The notes beneath the pieces are model-generated. The model was not told the DNA's origin. It saw nothing but the letters and a program-made list of their open reading frames with translations, and made no database searches. DNA of 52,876 bases from positions 1-52,876 of the forward strand of contig JADMJD010000068.1 in the NCBI GenBank assembly GCA_018780805.1. Direction: 5' to 3'. A program made the translations under genes and the position numbers. Below, piece after piece: positions 37,752-47,300 of this stretch. The stretch is from Rubrivivax sp. GTDB lineage: Bacteria; Pseudomonadota; Gammaproteobacteria; Burkholderiales; Burkholderiaceae_C. Within the stretch, counting starts at the first letter, position 1. Every line of letters starts with the position of its first letter.

Positions 37752-39037
37752 AGCGCGCTCTGACGGCACCGGCCATGCGCGGCCGCTTCAGCATCGCGGC
37801 GCACCTCACGTTGTTCGTGGCGCTGGGGCTGGGCCTGGCGGCCATGCTGGTGCACTTCGCCGATCAGCACCACGAAGCCCAGCTGGTGGAAAGCATTGCC
37901 GACACCCAGCTGGCGGCAACCGTCGCGCAGCTGCGCGACGCCGATGTTGCGCAGGCGCCGCGGGCCTTGTTCGTGCCCTTGTTCGGGCGGCCAGAGATGG
38001 CGCTGCCTGCGCGCTACCAGGCGCTGGAGCCTGGCCGCCACGTCATTGGCGACCGTTACCAGTTTGAACAGGTGCTGGTCAGCGATGTGGGCCCCACGCG
38101 GGTGGTCGTCAGCTATGGCGACGCAGCGCACCAGACCCGATTGCGCGACGCGCGGCGCACGGGGCTGCTCATCGTCATCGGCTGCATCGCGTTGATGGCG
38201 CTGGCCGCGCGGCCCTGGGCGCGGGCGCTGCTGGGGGCGCGGCCGGCACTGCAGCGCCGCCTGGCCGCGGCCGACGGCCTGGCACGCGGCGCTGCGACGG
38301 ACCTGATCGGTCGCCTGGCACAGGCCTATGGCAGCCCACCGCCGGCACCCAGTGCGCCACCGGTGATCCTGGACCGGGAGCGCGAGTTCATTGCCAATGT
38401 GGGCCACGAACTGCGCACCCCGATCACGATGATCACCACCGGCTGCGAGCTGCTGCTCGACGGCGGCGCGTTGGGCGAACGTGAACGTGCTGCCTTGCGC
38501 CGCATGGCGGGTGCGGCCGAACACATGAAGGAGTCGGTACAGAGCTTCATGATCCTGGCGCGTGACGGCCACCTGGGCAGCAGCGAGACCGTGAGCCTGC
38601 GCGACTGTGTGCTCGAGGCCGTGGCACCGCACCGCGGCGCACTGATGGACAGCGCCATCGCGCTGCACGTGAGCGTGGCGCCGGACGTGGGGGTCATGGC
38701 CAACCGGGAGGCGCTGTACGTGGTGGTCAACAACCTCGTCAAGAACGCCGTGAAGTACACCGACCGCGGCAGCATCAGCGTCCGCCACATCGCCGACACG
38801 CTCTACGTCGCGGACACCGGCTGCGGCATCGCCGATGGTGAGCTGCCGAACGTCTTTCTGCCGTTCTACCGTTCCCGCTGGGCGGCGGACTCGGGGCGCG
38901 AAGGCCTGGGGCTGGGCCTGGCCATCGTCAAGCGCGTGTGTGACCACTACGGCTGGATCATCGACGTGCGTTCGTCCGAAGGCCAGGGCACGACGGTGAC
39001 GGTGGACTTTGCGTCCGGCAAGACGCTGTTCGGCTGA
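37748..39037 (+). CDS. Sensor histidine kinase
   Basis: 429 residues from the TTG that overlaps the response-regulator stop; an ATG at 37775 is the alternative and gives 420. One helix (about residues 18-38, LTLFVALGLGLAAMLVHF), a ~100-residue periplasmic segment, a second helix (LLIVIGCIALMALAA), then HisKA with NVGHELRTPITMITTG (His220) and HATPase with NLVKNAVKYTDRG, VADTGCGI and GLGLGLAIVKRV. There is no recognisable HAMP, only a short linker rich in Ala and Pro. The segment between the helices is the likely sensor. It forms an operon with the regulator at 37071 and is convergent, 3 bp apart, with the phosphotransferase gene. Confidence 0.9.
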   Translation: MKRALTAPAMRGRFSIAAHLTLFVALGLGLAAMLVHFADQHHEAQLVESIADTQLAATVAQLRDADVAQAPRALFVPLFGRPEMALPARYQALEPGRHVIGDRYQFEQVLVSDVGPTRVVVSYGDAAHQTRLRDARRTGLLIVIGCIALMALAARPWARALLGARPALQRRLAAADGLARGAATDLIGRLAQAYGSPPPAPSAPPVILDREREFIANVGHELRTPITMITTGCELLLDGGALGERERAALRRMAGAAEHMKESVQSFMILARDGHLGSSETVSLRDCVLEAVAPHRGALMDSAIALHVSVAPDVGVMANREALYVVVNNLVKNAVKYTDRGSISVRHIADTLYVADTGCGIADGELPNVFLPFYRSRWAADSGREGLGLGLAIVKRVCDHYGWIIDVRSSEGQGTTVTVDFASGKTLFG

Positions 39038-39040
39038 CGG

Positions 39041-39967
39041 TCAGCGCAGCCGGGTGCCCACCGGCCACAACATGGCGGCCAGCGCCTCGAAGCTGGGCGC
39101 AGCCTGCCAATCCGGCAGCGCGATCTGCGCCGGCAGGCAGCTGTAGCGGTGCAGCAGCAACAGCCGCAGCAGCTGTTCGCGGCCGGGGCCGTCCACCGTG
39201 TCGCCGTAGCCTGAGAAGAAGGCGTCGCAGCGCGCGGCGTTGCCAGCGGCCAGGAAACACAGCGGGCCCAGCCAGTCGTATTCGCGCGGACCGACCAGGC
39301 CATCGCCGAAGTCGAACATGCCGCTCAGGCCGTCGCCCGCGCCTGGCCCGTGCAGCAGGTTCATCGGCGTGTATTCGCCGGTCAGGATCACGTCCGGGCC
39401 GCCGGGCAGCGGGCCCTGCAGAAAGCTGTCCAGCTGGTCCAGCAGGTGTGCCGGCAGGCCGGTGCGCTCTTGCCGGCGGCGGCAGCCTGCGCGTTGCCGG
39501 GCCAGGAACTCGGGCCAGGGCGGGGCCAGTGCGGCCTGTTCGCCCACTGGCAGCGCGTGCACCTCGGCCACCAGCGCGCCCAGCCGGTGCAGCAGCTGGC
39601 AGCGCTGGGCTTCGCCCAGCGACGGCCAGGTGCCGGTGAGCGTGGTGCCCGCCAGCCGGCTGATCACGAGCCAGGGCCAGCCCTGGTGCTCGCCGTGCGC
39701 GATCAGCTGCGGCGTGGGCAGCGACAGCCGCCCGTGCAGCCGCGGCAGCAGGCCGCACTCGAAGGCGTGGTGGTCGCGCAGAAAGGGCGGGTACAGCTTG
39801 ATCACGGCGGTGGCGCCCAGCGCCACCAGCGCGGTGCTCTCTTCGGCTTGTTGCACCGGTCCCAGGCCGTGCACGGCTGCAAGGGTGTCGATCAGGCCGC
39901 GCCAGCGCTCGGGGGCGTCGTGCAGCGCGTCGAAGTCGGCAACGGAGATCTGTGCAGGCAGTTGCAT
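39041..39967 (-). CDS. APH/choline-kinase-like phosphotransferase, atypical active site
   Basis: 308 residues. The N-lobe segment TALVALGATAVIKLYPP holds the ATP-binding Lys. The catalytic loop, usually H-G-D-x-x-x-x-N, reads LTGEYTPMNLL, so the His is replaced by Thr and the catalytic Asp by Glu. The metal-binding Asp is present in MFDFGDGLVGPREYDWLGP. It is therefore a divergent member of the aminoglycoside phosphotransferase (PF01636) fold, perhaps with altered or no kinase activity. Last gene of a minus-strand operon with the metalloprotease and repeat protein, separated from the former by 31 bp. The ATG at 39967 fits the start of the family better than one 24 bases upstream. Substrate unknown. 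Confidence 0.8.
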   Translation of the reverse strand: MQLPAQISVADFDALHDAPERWRGLIDTLAAVHGLGPVQQAEESTALVALGATAVIKLYPPFLRDHHAFECGLLPRLHGRLSLPTPQLIAHGEHQGWPWLVISRLAGTTLTGTWPSLGEAQRCQLLHRLGALVAEVHALPVGEQAALAPPWPEFLARQRAGCRRRQERTGLPAHLLDQLDSFLQGPLPGGPDVILTGEYTPMNLLHGPGAGDGLSGMFDFGDGLVGPREYDWLGPLCFLAAGNAARCDAFFSGYGDTVDGPGREQLLRLLLLHRYSCLPAQIALPDWQAAPSFEALAAMLWPVGTRLR

Positions 39968-39998
39968 GGAGCGGGATTCTGCGGCCGGCACGCCAGGT

Positions 39999-42977
39999 TT
40001 ACATCACTTTCAGCGACAGCATCCACTCACTGCCCGTCCGCTGGCCGCCGGTGAAGCCGGTGGCGTAGCCGGCCGACAGCACCAACTCGTACCAGTGCAG
40101 CAGGCCCAGCCGCAGGTCCACTTGCGCGCCGACGGTGCCGTAGCGGCGCGCGCTGGCGCGGCCCGGCTCCGTCCACAGCGCGGCGGCGAACAGCTGCGGC
40201 CGCAGCCAGGTGGCGTGCAGGTCCGGCACGCCGGCGGACGCGAACAGCACCCGCGGCAGCAGCAGGTCCAGCTGCTGGCGCACGAAGCTGCGGCCGGAGA
40301 CCGCATCGATCTCGAAGCCCGGCAACGCGCCGGGCTCGCGGTAGCGCTGCACCGGCCCGTTGTCCACGCGGTTGTTGCCAAAGCCGCCGAAGTAGAAGTT
40401 GGCCAGCGGGTTGTCTGCCGACCCCCGGCTGGCGCCAGCCGCGGTGCGCGACCACAGCGCCGCATGCCGCCAGGGAAGGGACCAGCCCAGGTCGACGCTG
40501 CCTTGCAGTTGCGGCGTCAGGCGGCCCTGTGCGTGCTGCAGCATCAGCGCGCCCTGCGCGGCGATGCCTTTTTCGTCGTCCACCGCGCCCAGGGATCGGC
40601 GCAAGTGGCTGTACTTCAAGCCCAGCTCGGCGGTGGTCAGCGTGCTGCCGCTGCTGGCGGTGTTCTGCGCGCCGGGCAGCGTGTCGATGCCGGTGTAGCG
40701 GCTCAGGTCCAGCCGCAGGTCCATCCGGCGCGGCAGCTCGTGGATCAACGGCAGGTCGTGGCCCAGCTGCAGCGCCAGGCCCTTGCGGCTGCGTTTGGTG
40801 GGGCCGAAGAGGTCGTAGAAGTCGGCCCGGTTCCAGCTGAGGCGGCTGCGCCAGCCCAGGTAGCTGCCCTTGGCATCCAGGTGCAGGCGCTCGCTGCTCG
40901 GCAAGCCCTGGCCCGGTGTCACGGCCAGCGTGAGGCTGGCGTCGGCATACCCCAGCGGATCGCCGTAGTTCAGCCTGTAGCCCAGCCCCAGCGTGTCCTG
41001 GTAGCCCTGCAGCACCGGGTAGGCGCTTTGCAGTGCCACGTGCTCCAGCGGCCGGTAGATGCCGCGCGGCGTGACCACGGCGGCATCGTCCACGGTGGTG
41101 GGCGAATCCACCTGCCAGCGCTGCAGCTGCGGGTGTTTGGCGGCCAGCACGCTGCCCAGAAAGCGGATGGCGCTGAGCTGGTCCAGCGGCTGCGGGTCCA
41201 GCAACGCCGGCTGCAGGCCGGTGCCGGTGTAGGCCAGCACCACGAGCTGGCCATCCGGGCGCGGCAGCGGCCGGAACAGGCCGACCTCGGCGTTGCTCAC
41301 CGCCTCGGTGCGGCCGCTGTCCAGGTGGTAGCGGAAGATGTTGGACACGCCGGTGTAGTAGCTGCTGCCGACCAGCGCGCGCCCATCGGGCGTGAACACA
41401 AAACCTTCCGGCGCGGCCTGGCCGAAGCTGGTGCGCGCCACGGTGACCAGCCGCCCCGGGTCGGCCAGCAGGTCGGGCAGCGACCACACCCGCAGTTGCT
41501 CCTCGCCCTGCGCGTCGTTGACCGATGCCGCCAGCAGCCGGCCGTCGGGCGACACATCCAGCTCCGCAGGCACCTCACCATACGGGAAGGTGTGCAAGGT
41601 CTCCCAGCGGTCGTAGGGCGGCAGCAGCCGCACCAGGCTGGCCTGGCCGAGCGCCTGGCGCACGCCCAGCAGGCTGCGGTCCGCACGGTTGAAGGCCAGG
41701 TCGCCGATGCGGGCCTCCTTCAGCAGCACCGTGGTTTCGCCGCTGGACAGGTCCAGCCGCACCAGGTCACGCCGCTGGTGGTTGCGCGCGGTGTAGAAGA
41801 GCTGCCGGCCCACCGGGTCGTGCGCCAGCGCGCTGACCGAGTACAGCGCGCCACCTTCGATGTCGGCCAGCCGCGTGACGCTGCCGTCGCGCAAGTTGAT
41901 CGCGCCGATGTGCTCCACCACGCCCGCCGGGCGGAAGGCGCCGTAGAGCAGCTGCCGCTCGGCGTCCAGGAACAACCGCGAGCTGGAGCCCAGGGCCTGC
42001 GCCGTCAGTGGTTGCAGCGGGCTGATGGGCACCTGGCGCACACCCGCCAGGTTCTCGCGCTGGAAGCTGTGCTCGAAGGCCACCCACTGCTGCCAGGCCG
42101 CATCCAGCGGCTGCCCGAACACCTGCGCGAAAGCCGCGGCGTAGTGCCGCAGGCTGCCCTCGTCCCGGCGCAACCAGGCCACCACCTGCTCCGGGCCGTG
42201 TTCGTGCGCCAGCCAGGTGATGAAACGTGTGCCGTAGAGGTAGGCGTTGGCCCCGGCCTGAAAGTCCGAGCGCGTGCCGCGCGAGGCCAGGCCCAGCGGG
42301 TCGTGGAAAGCGGTGCCGTCGCGCACCATGCCGCGGAACACCATCTCGTCGTAGCCGCCCTGCGCCCGACCCAGGCCACCGCCCATCCAGGTTTCCATGA
42401 ACACGGCCGCGCCTTCCAGCAACCAGCGCGGCACCGTGAAGCGCGGCGTGGTCAGCCAGCTGTAGAGCAGCGATTCCGGCTGCTCGGACCGCGCCAGCAC
42501 CTTGCCGTGCAGCAGGCCGCGCCAGAAGCGGTCTTGGGCATTGGCCACGTCGCCCTGGGCCACGTGCACCAGCTCGTGGTTCATCAGCGAGGCCATGCGC
42601 TCGCTGCCGGGGTTGGTGTCGAAGACGTTGGGGTTGGGTGCCACCTCGATCAGCACGCGGTTCCACGGCATCACCGACGCGCTGCCCTGGCCCACGTCGC
42701 CGAAGTCCTTCAGCATCACCGTGGGTTTGTCCGACGGTGTCCAGCCGAAGCGCGCGCGTTGCCAGCGGGCCGAGGCGGTGAAGGTGCGCACCGTGTGCGG
42801 CGTCAGATGGGCCAGCCCGGGTGCGGGGTAGACCAGCCGCAGCTCGGGGGTTTCCAGCCAGGCCAGGCCGAGCGGGTTGCTGCCCGCATCGTCCGTGGCG
42901 TGCGCGGCGGCGGGCGCTGCTGGCAGGGCCATCAGCGCCCCTGCCAGCAGCGCGATCGGTGTGATCAGTCGCAGCAC
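39999..42977 (-). CDS. Exported HELVH metalloprotease with beta-propeller and C-terminal beta-barrel-like domain
   Basis: 992 residues, started by GTG at 42977 overlapping the end of the repeat-protein gene. Signal peptide (1-26, LITPIALLAGALMALPAAPAAA). A gluzincin-type catalytic domain follows: HELVH at 134-138 and a third ligand candidate Glu188 in RWLLEGAAVFMETW, as in peptidase MA-like proteins. From about 330 to 640 there are TolB/WD40-like repeats (LDVSPDGRLLAAS, FVFTPDGRALVGS). The last ~300 residues have alternating beta-strand pattern with strand ends typical of an outer-membrane barrel (surface antigen-like), though the last residue is Met rather than Phe. This suggests a cell-surface or outer-membrane anchored protease. 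The substrate could be the co-expressed repeat protein. Confidence 0.83.
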   Translation of the reverse strand: MLRLITPIALLAGALMALPAAPAAAHATDDAGSNPLGLAWLETPELRLVYPAPGLAHLTPHTVRTFTASARWQRARFGWTPSDKPTVMLKDFGDVGQGSASVMPWNRVLIEVAPNPNVFDTNPGSERMASLMNHELVHVAQGDVANAQDRFWRGLLHGKVLARSEQPESLLYSWLTTPRFTVPRWLLEGAAVFMETWMGGGLGRAQGGYDEMVFRGMVRDGTAFHDPLGLASRGTRSDFQAGANAYLYGTRFITWLAHEHGPEQVVAWLRRDEGSLRHYAAAFAQVFGQPLDAAWQQWVAFEHSFQRENLAGVRQVPISPLQPLTAQALGSSSRLFLDAERQLLYGAFRPAGVVEHIGAINLRDGSVTRLADIEGGALYSVSALAHDPVGRQLFYTARNHQRRDLVRLDLSSGETTVLLKEARIGDLAFNRADRSLLGVRQALGQASLVRLLPPYDRWETLHTFPYGEVPAELDVSPDGRLLAASVNDAQGEEQLRVWSLPDLLADPGRLVTVARTSFGQAAPEGFVFTPDGRALVGSSYYTGVSNIFRYHLDSGRTEAVSNAEVGLFRPLPRPDGQLVVLAYTGTGLQPALLDPQPLDQLSAIRFLGSVLAAKHPQLQRWQVDSPTTVDDAAVVTPRGIYRPLEHVALQSAYPVLQGYQDTLGLGYRLNYGDPLGYADASLTLAVTPGQGLPSSERLHLDAKGSYLGWRSRLSWNRADFYDLFGPTKRSRKGLALQLGHDLPLIHELPRRMDLRLDLSRYTGIDTLPGAQNTASSGSTLTTAELGLKYSHLRRSLGAVDDEKGIAAQGALMLQHAQGRLTPQLQGSVDLGWSLPWRHAALWSRTAAGASRGSADNPLANFYFGGFGNNRVDNGPVQRYREPGALPGFEIDAVSGRSFVRQQLDLLLPRVLFASAGVPDLHATWLRPQLFAAALWTEPGRASARRYGTVGAQVDLRLGLLHWYELVLSAGYATGFTGGQRTGSEWMLSLKVM

Positions 42978-43441
42978 TTCACGCGCCGGTCGGCAGCGAT
43001 GCTGTCGCCACCGGGGACGCGCTTGTCAGCGGCGATGCTGTCGCCACCCGGGGCGCGCTTGTCGGCAGCGATGCTGTCGCCACCCGGGGCGCGCTTGTCG
43101 GCAGCGATGCTGTCACCACCCGGGGCGCGCTTGTCGGCAGCGATGCTGTCGCCACCCGGGATGCGCTTGTCGGCGGCGATGCTGTCGCCACCCGGGGCAC
43201 GCTTGTCGGCGGCAATGGCCGACAGGGCCGGTGCGCGGTCGGTGGACTGTGCCAGCGTGCTGGCCGTCGGCAGCAGTTTGATCGCGGCAGCGCCTTCCTG
43301 CACGGCGCGGAAGCGCTCGGCCGCCACCACGTGGACCGACAGCCCCTGCGGCTGCGCCTGGGCAAGGTTCAGGCTGATGGCAGCACCCAGGGCGACCAGG
43401 GTGGTGGCGCGGCGGGCCAGGGTCTTGATGTTCACGTTCAT
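42965..43441 (-). CDS. Secreted 12-residue tandem-repeat protein with Lys-Arg separated units
   Basis: 158 residues. A signal peptide (MNVNIKTLARRATTLVALGA, cut near LAQA) precedes about 40 non-repetitive residues (…SVHVVAAERFRAVQEGAAAIKLL…). Then comes a half unit (SAIAADKR) and six near-identical 12-residue units (A/I/V)-PGGDSIAADKR, and the end VKCCD. The DNA repeat is 36 bp and highly conserved. Each unit is bounded by a basic pair (KR, last one RR). The ATG at 43441 was chosen because it starts the signal peptide; one 12 bases upstream (43453) is possible. The stop lies inside the metalloprotease gene, so both are co-expressed. I do not recognise the family; it could be a peptide precursor or a structural surface protein. 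Confidence 0.72.
   Translation of the reverse strand: MNVNIKTLARRATTLVALGAAISLNLAQAQPQGLSVHVVAAERFRAVQEGAAAIKLLPTASTLAQSTDRAPALSAIAADKRAPGGDSIAADKRIPGGDSIAADKRAPGGDSIAADKRAPGGDSIAADKRAPGGDSIAADKRVPGGDSIAADRRVKCCD
42983..43222 (-). repeat. 36-bp tandem repeat, six full units plus a partial one
   Basis: Full units occupy 42983-43018, 43019-43054, 43055-43090, 43091-43126, 43127-43162 and 43163-43198; a 24-bp partial unit covers 43199-43222. Differences are few and partly synonymous. There are no unique spacers, so this is a coding tandem repeat and not a CRISPR array. Such arrays expand and contract by slippage, so copy number may differ between strains. Confidence 0.92.
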
Positions 43442-43659
43442 GACATTCTCCATCGGTGTGCTGCAGATCGGCAGCGCGGGTTTGAGGACTTTCTGTCTCC
43501 CCTGGAACCCGGTGGTTCGTGAGGGAGTGATGAAATTCTGGCGACGGGGGTGCCCGTGCAGCGATGTCGTGTCAATAGTGAACGTCGCGCGCTGGGGGCT
43601 CCCCAACGCGCCGACCCGGACGCCCTACAGTTCAGCCACCAACCGACGGGAGCCCCTTC
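43442..43659. promoter_or_regulatory. Divergent promoter region between repeat-protein operon and Crp-like gene
   Basis: 218 bp without a gene. GTGTCA-ATAG-TGAACG (43569-43584) is a degenerate match to the TGTTCA-N4-TGAACA palindromes found before the two tiny genes at 47805 and 51474. Just downstream, 43587-43611 is a 25-bp dyad with one mismatched pair (GCGCGC-TGGGG-GCT-CCCCA-A-CGCGC). GGGAG precedes the Crp-like ATG. Autoregulation by the Crp-like protein would fit. Confidence 0.4.
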
Positions 43660-44310
43660 ATGGAATCGCCAGCAGCAGAGGCGTCCACCAGCGTGCCGGA
43701 AACGGCCGACGACGTGCTGGAGGTCCTGGCCCGGCTGGGCGACACCCGCACCTGGGAGGCCGGTGTCACGGTGGTGACCCAGGGCGATGTGGCCGACAGC
43801 ATGTACCTGGTGCATGCGGGCGAGTTGCGCGCCTTCGTGGTGGGTGAGGGCGGCCGCGCGGTGGAGCTCAACACACTCGGCCCGGGGGACATCTTTGGCG
43901 AGCTGGTGCTGCACGGTGACCTGCGCACCGCCAACGTCGCCACCCTCACACGCGCGCGGCTCACCCGTGTGACACGCGCCAACGCCGAGCAGACGCTCAA
44001 GGCCCGGCCCGATCTGGCCTTCCAGCTGATCCAGCGCCTGGTGGCGCGTGTGCGTGTACTCACCGCCACGGTGCGAAACCTGGGTTCGCTGGACGTTTAC
44101 CAGCGCATCGTCGGGCTGTGCACGGCGCTGGCCCGCGAACACGAGGGCCAGCTGTGTGTGCTGGACATGAGCCAGCAGCGCCTGGCCGAGCGCGTGGGCG
44201 CCAGCCGGGCGATGGTGAACCGGCTGCTGCAGGATCTGGCCCGCGGCGGTTACATCGAGATGGCGCGTGGCCGCATCGTGCTGCTGAAGACGCTGCCGCC
44301 GCGGTGGTGA
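43660..44310 (+). CDS. Crp/Fnr-family transcriptional regulator
   Basis: 216 residues. The N-terminal cyclic-nucleotide-binding barrel (about 20-135) includes the phosphate-binding cassette FGELVLHGDLRTANV, with the Glu and Arg that hold cyclic nucleotide ribose and phosphate in CRP. The long dimer helix follows. The C-terminal Crp-type HTH is MSQQRLAERVGASRAMVNRLLQDLARGGYIEM. No Cys cluster for an Fnr-type iron-sulfur centre is present. It ends 4 bp before a cyclase/AAA gene, so a nucleotide-producing protein and its probable receptor are encoded together. The two palindromes TGTTCA-N4-TGAACA downstream are its plausible targets. Confidence 0.92.
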   Translation: MESPAAEASTSVPETADDVLEVLARLGDTRTWEAGVTVVTQGDVADSMYLVHAGELRAFVVGEGGRAVELNTLGPGDIFGELVLHGDLRTANVATLTRARLTRVTRANAEQTLKARPDLAFQLIQRLVARVRVLTATVRNLGSLDVYQRIVGLCTALAREHEGQLCVLDMSQQRLAERVGASRAMVNRLLQDLARGGYIEMARGRIVLLKTLPPRW

Positions 44311-44314
44311 GGCG

Positions 44315-47300
44315 ATGAGCGCGACCCCGAGTGATCCCGTCGCCCTGCGCCAGGCCATCGCGGCGCTGGAGGCCCAGCGCGGCGTGCTGGGTGATGCCGT
44401 CACCGATCTGGCCCTGGCGCCGCTGCGCCAGCTGCTGGCGGATGCCGAAAGCACGGCCGGGCGCGCTGCCCCCCCGCAGCTGCGCCGCGCGCAGGTGACG
44501 GTGCTGTTCGCCGACATCGTCGATTCCACCGCGCTGGCCAGCCGGCTGGATGCCGAGGACGTGCTGCAGATCTTCGGCGGCGTGCTGCAGCGCGCGGCCG
44601 ACTGCGTGCGCGCCCGCGGCGGGCGTGTGCTGCGTTACACCGGCGATGGCCTGAAGGCCGGTTTCGGCACCCAGGGCACACGCGAAGATGATGCGGCGAA
44701 CGCCGTGCTGGCGGGGCTGGACATTCTGACGGCAGCCCGCGAACACGCCGAGCAGGTGGCGCGTGACCATGGCGTGCAAGGCTTTGCGCTGCGTGTCGGC
44801 GCGCACACCGGCGAAGTGGCACTCGGGGCCGGTTTCGAGGCCGACAACACGCTCACCGGCGACACCGTCAACATCGCCGCGCGCATGGAGCAGGCCGCGC
44901 CGCCAGGGGGCCTGCGCATCAGTGCCGAGACCTGGGCGCATGTGCGCGGGCAGTTCGATGGCCAGCCGCAGCCGCCGCTGGTGGTCAAGGGCGTGGCTGA
45001 GCCCATGGCCACCTGGCTCGTGCAGGCCGCACGCAGCGGCACCGGCACCGTCGAACGTGGCATCGCCGGGCTCGCGATCCCGATGATCGGCCGCGACGCC
45101 GAACGCACCGCCATCGCCGCGGCCATTGGCGCCGCCCGGCACGGCCCGCTGCAGGCTGTCACCGTGGTGGCCGATGCCGGCATCGGCAAGACCCGGCTGC
45201 TGCGCGAGGTGCTGGCCGATGCCGCCGCCGCCGCCGATGGCGCGCGCGTGCTGGTGGTGCGCGCCCACCCCGGCGCCGAACTGCGGCCCTGGGGCCTGCT
45301 GCACGGCATGGTGTCGGTACATTGCGGCATCAGCGACAGCGACAGCGCCGAACAGGCCCGCGTTCAGCTGGTGGCCGGCCTGGCGCCGCAACTCACCGAC
45401 GACCCGGAAGCGGCGGCGCAGCGCATCGGGCAGCTGCTGGGCATGGACTTCGGCGACGTGCGCGCGCTGCGCGGATTGGACGCGCGGGCGCTGCGCGACC
45501 TGGCCTTCGCCGACCTGATCCGCTGGCTCACTGGCCTGTGCCACGGTGCCACTGGTGGCGCCGCGGTGCTGGTCTTCGAAGACCTGCACTGGGCCGACGA
45601 AGCCTCGCTCGACGCACTGGCCCACTGGTTTGTGCAGGCGAATGAATTGCCGCTGGCCTTGTTGATGAGCACCCGCCCGGCGCTGCTGGAGCGCCGGCCG
45701 GCCTGGGGCAGCGCGGGGCCCGGCAGCCGTCTGTTGCAGCTGGATGCGCTGTCCGATGCGCACAGCGGCACGCTGGCCGATGCGCTTCTGCAGCGCATCG
45801 ACGGCCCGCCTGAAGTGCTGCGCACGCTGCTGATCGAACGTGCCGAAGGCAACCCGTTCTACATGGAAGAATTGCTGCGCCGGTTGTTGGACGACGGTGT
45901 CATCCGGCGCGAGAACGCCTCATGGCACGTGAACAGCGAACGGTTGCAGGGCCTGCGCTTGCCCACCACGCTGGTCGGCCTGCTGCAGGGCCGGCTGGAC
46001 GCGCTGCCGCCGGACGAGCGCCGCGGCGTGCAGCACGCCAGCATCGTCGGTCATGTGTTCTGGGACGATGCGCTGGTGCAGGTGGACCCGGCCGCGGCAG
46101 CCACGCTGGATGCGCTGCAGCACCGGCAGTGGGTGCACCGGCGCACGGCCAGCGCCTTCGACGGCACGGCCGAGCGGCAGTTCCACCACCACCTGCTGCA
46201 CCAGGTGACCTACGAGACCGTGCTCAAGGAAGAGCGCCGCCGCGGGCATGCCGCGGTGGCGCACTGGCTGGCACAACGCACGGCCGGCCGCGCGCCGGAA
46301 TTCCTGGCCATCACCGGCGAACACGCCGAGCGTGCGGGTGAAACCGCGCTGGCCGTCGATTGTTACGAACAGGCCGCGCGCGAGGCCCGAAAGCGCTTCG
46401 CCAACGCCCAGGCCGTCGAGTGTGCGAACAAGGCGCTGCGTCTGGTGCCGGCCGATGACCTCCCGCGTCGCCACCGCCTGATGGGCAACTTGTACGACAT
46501 GCTCGACATCCAGGCCGACCGATCCGGCCAGCAGGCGTTGCTGGCCCAACGTGAGGCGCTGCTGAACCAGCACCCGGACCCGTTCCACCAATGTCAATGG
46601 CTGATCCACCAAGGCATGCTGGCCGACCGCCTGGGCGAGCAGTCCCGGTCCTTTGCACTCACGACGGCTGCCGCTGAACTGGCCGACCAGATCGGCAACG
46701 ACGATGTCTCGGCCTTTTCGCACAGCCAGTTGTGCTGGCTGCACGGGCAACGCGAGGAGATCGAGACCGCCCGTGCCCATGTGCAGCAGGCGCTGCAGTG
46801 CGCAGCACGCATCCGCGAGACCAAGCCTCTGCGCGAGATCCAGGCCCTGCTGGTGGCCGGGATCATCGAGATGCGGGTCGACGACCTGGTGGCGGCGCGG
46901 TCCTTGCTGGAGCAGGTGTACGACCGCGCTGGCGCCTGCGACGAAGTCCGCTCCCAACTGGGCGCGCTGCACTACCTCTCCCAGGTGGCCGTGCGGCGAG
47001 GCGAGCACGCGCGAGCGCTGGAAGTGGCCGAGCGTTTCGAGGCCCTGGCGCGCCGGATCGGCAACCCCATGCAGTCCAGTGTGGCCCTCTACCAGCAGTG
47101 CGAAGTGCTCTACGCGATGGGGCGGTACGCGCTGGCGGTGCAGCGGGGCCGGGAGGCCCTGTCAGGGCTCCAGCAGGTGGGGGCGCAGAACCCTCAGTGC
47201 GGCTGTCTGGGCTGGATTGGGCACGCCTTGTCTGCACTGGGCGAGGCGGCCGAAGCACGCAATTGCTTCCTGCAGATACAAGCGATCCGCCTGCAGATCG

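Noticed and set aside
42983..43222. CRISPR-like array of 36-bp repeats
   Set aside because: The repeats are directly adjacent without spacers and keep a coding frame, so they are a protein-coding tandem repeat.
39240..43847. 1535-codon open frame on the plus strand
   Set aside because: It is antisense to the phosphotransferase, metalloprotease and repeat protein, which all have clear starts, signal peptides or motifs.
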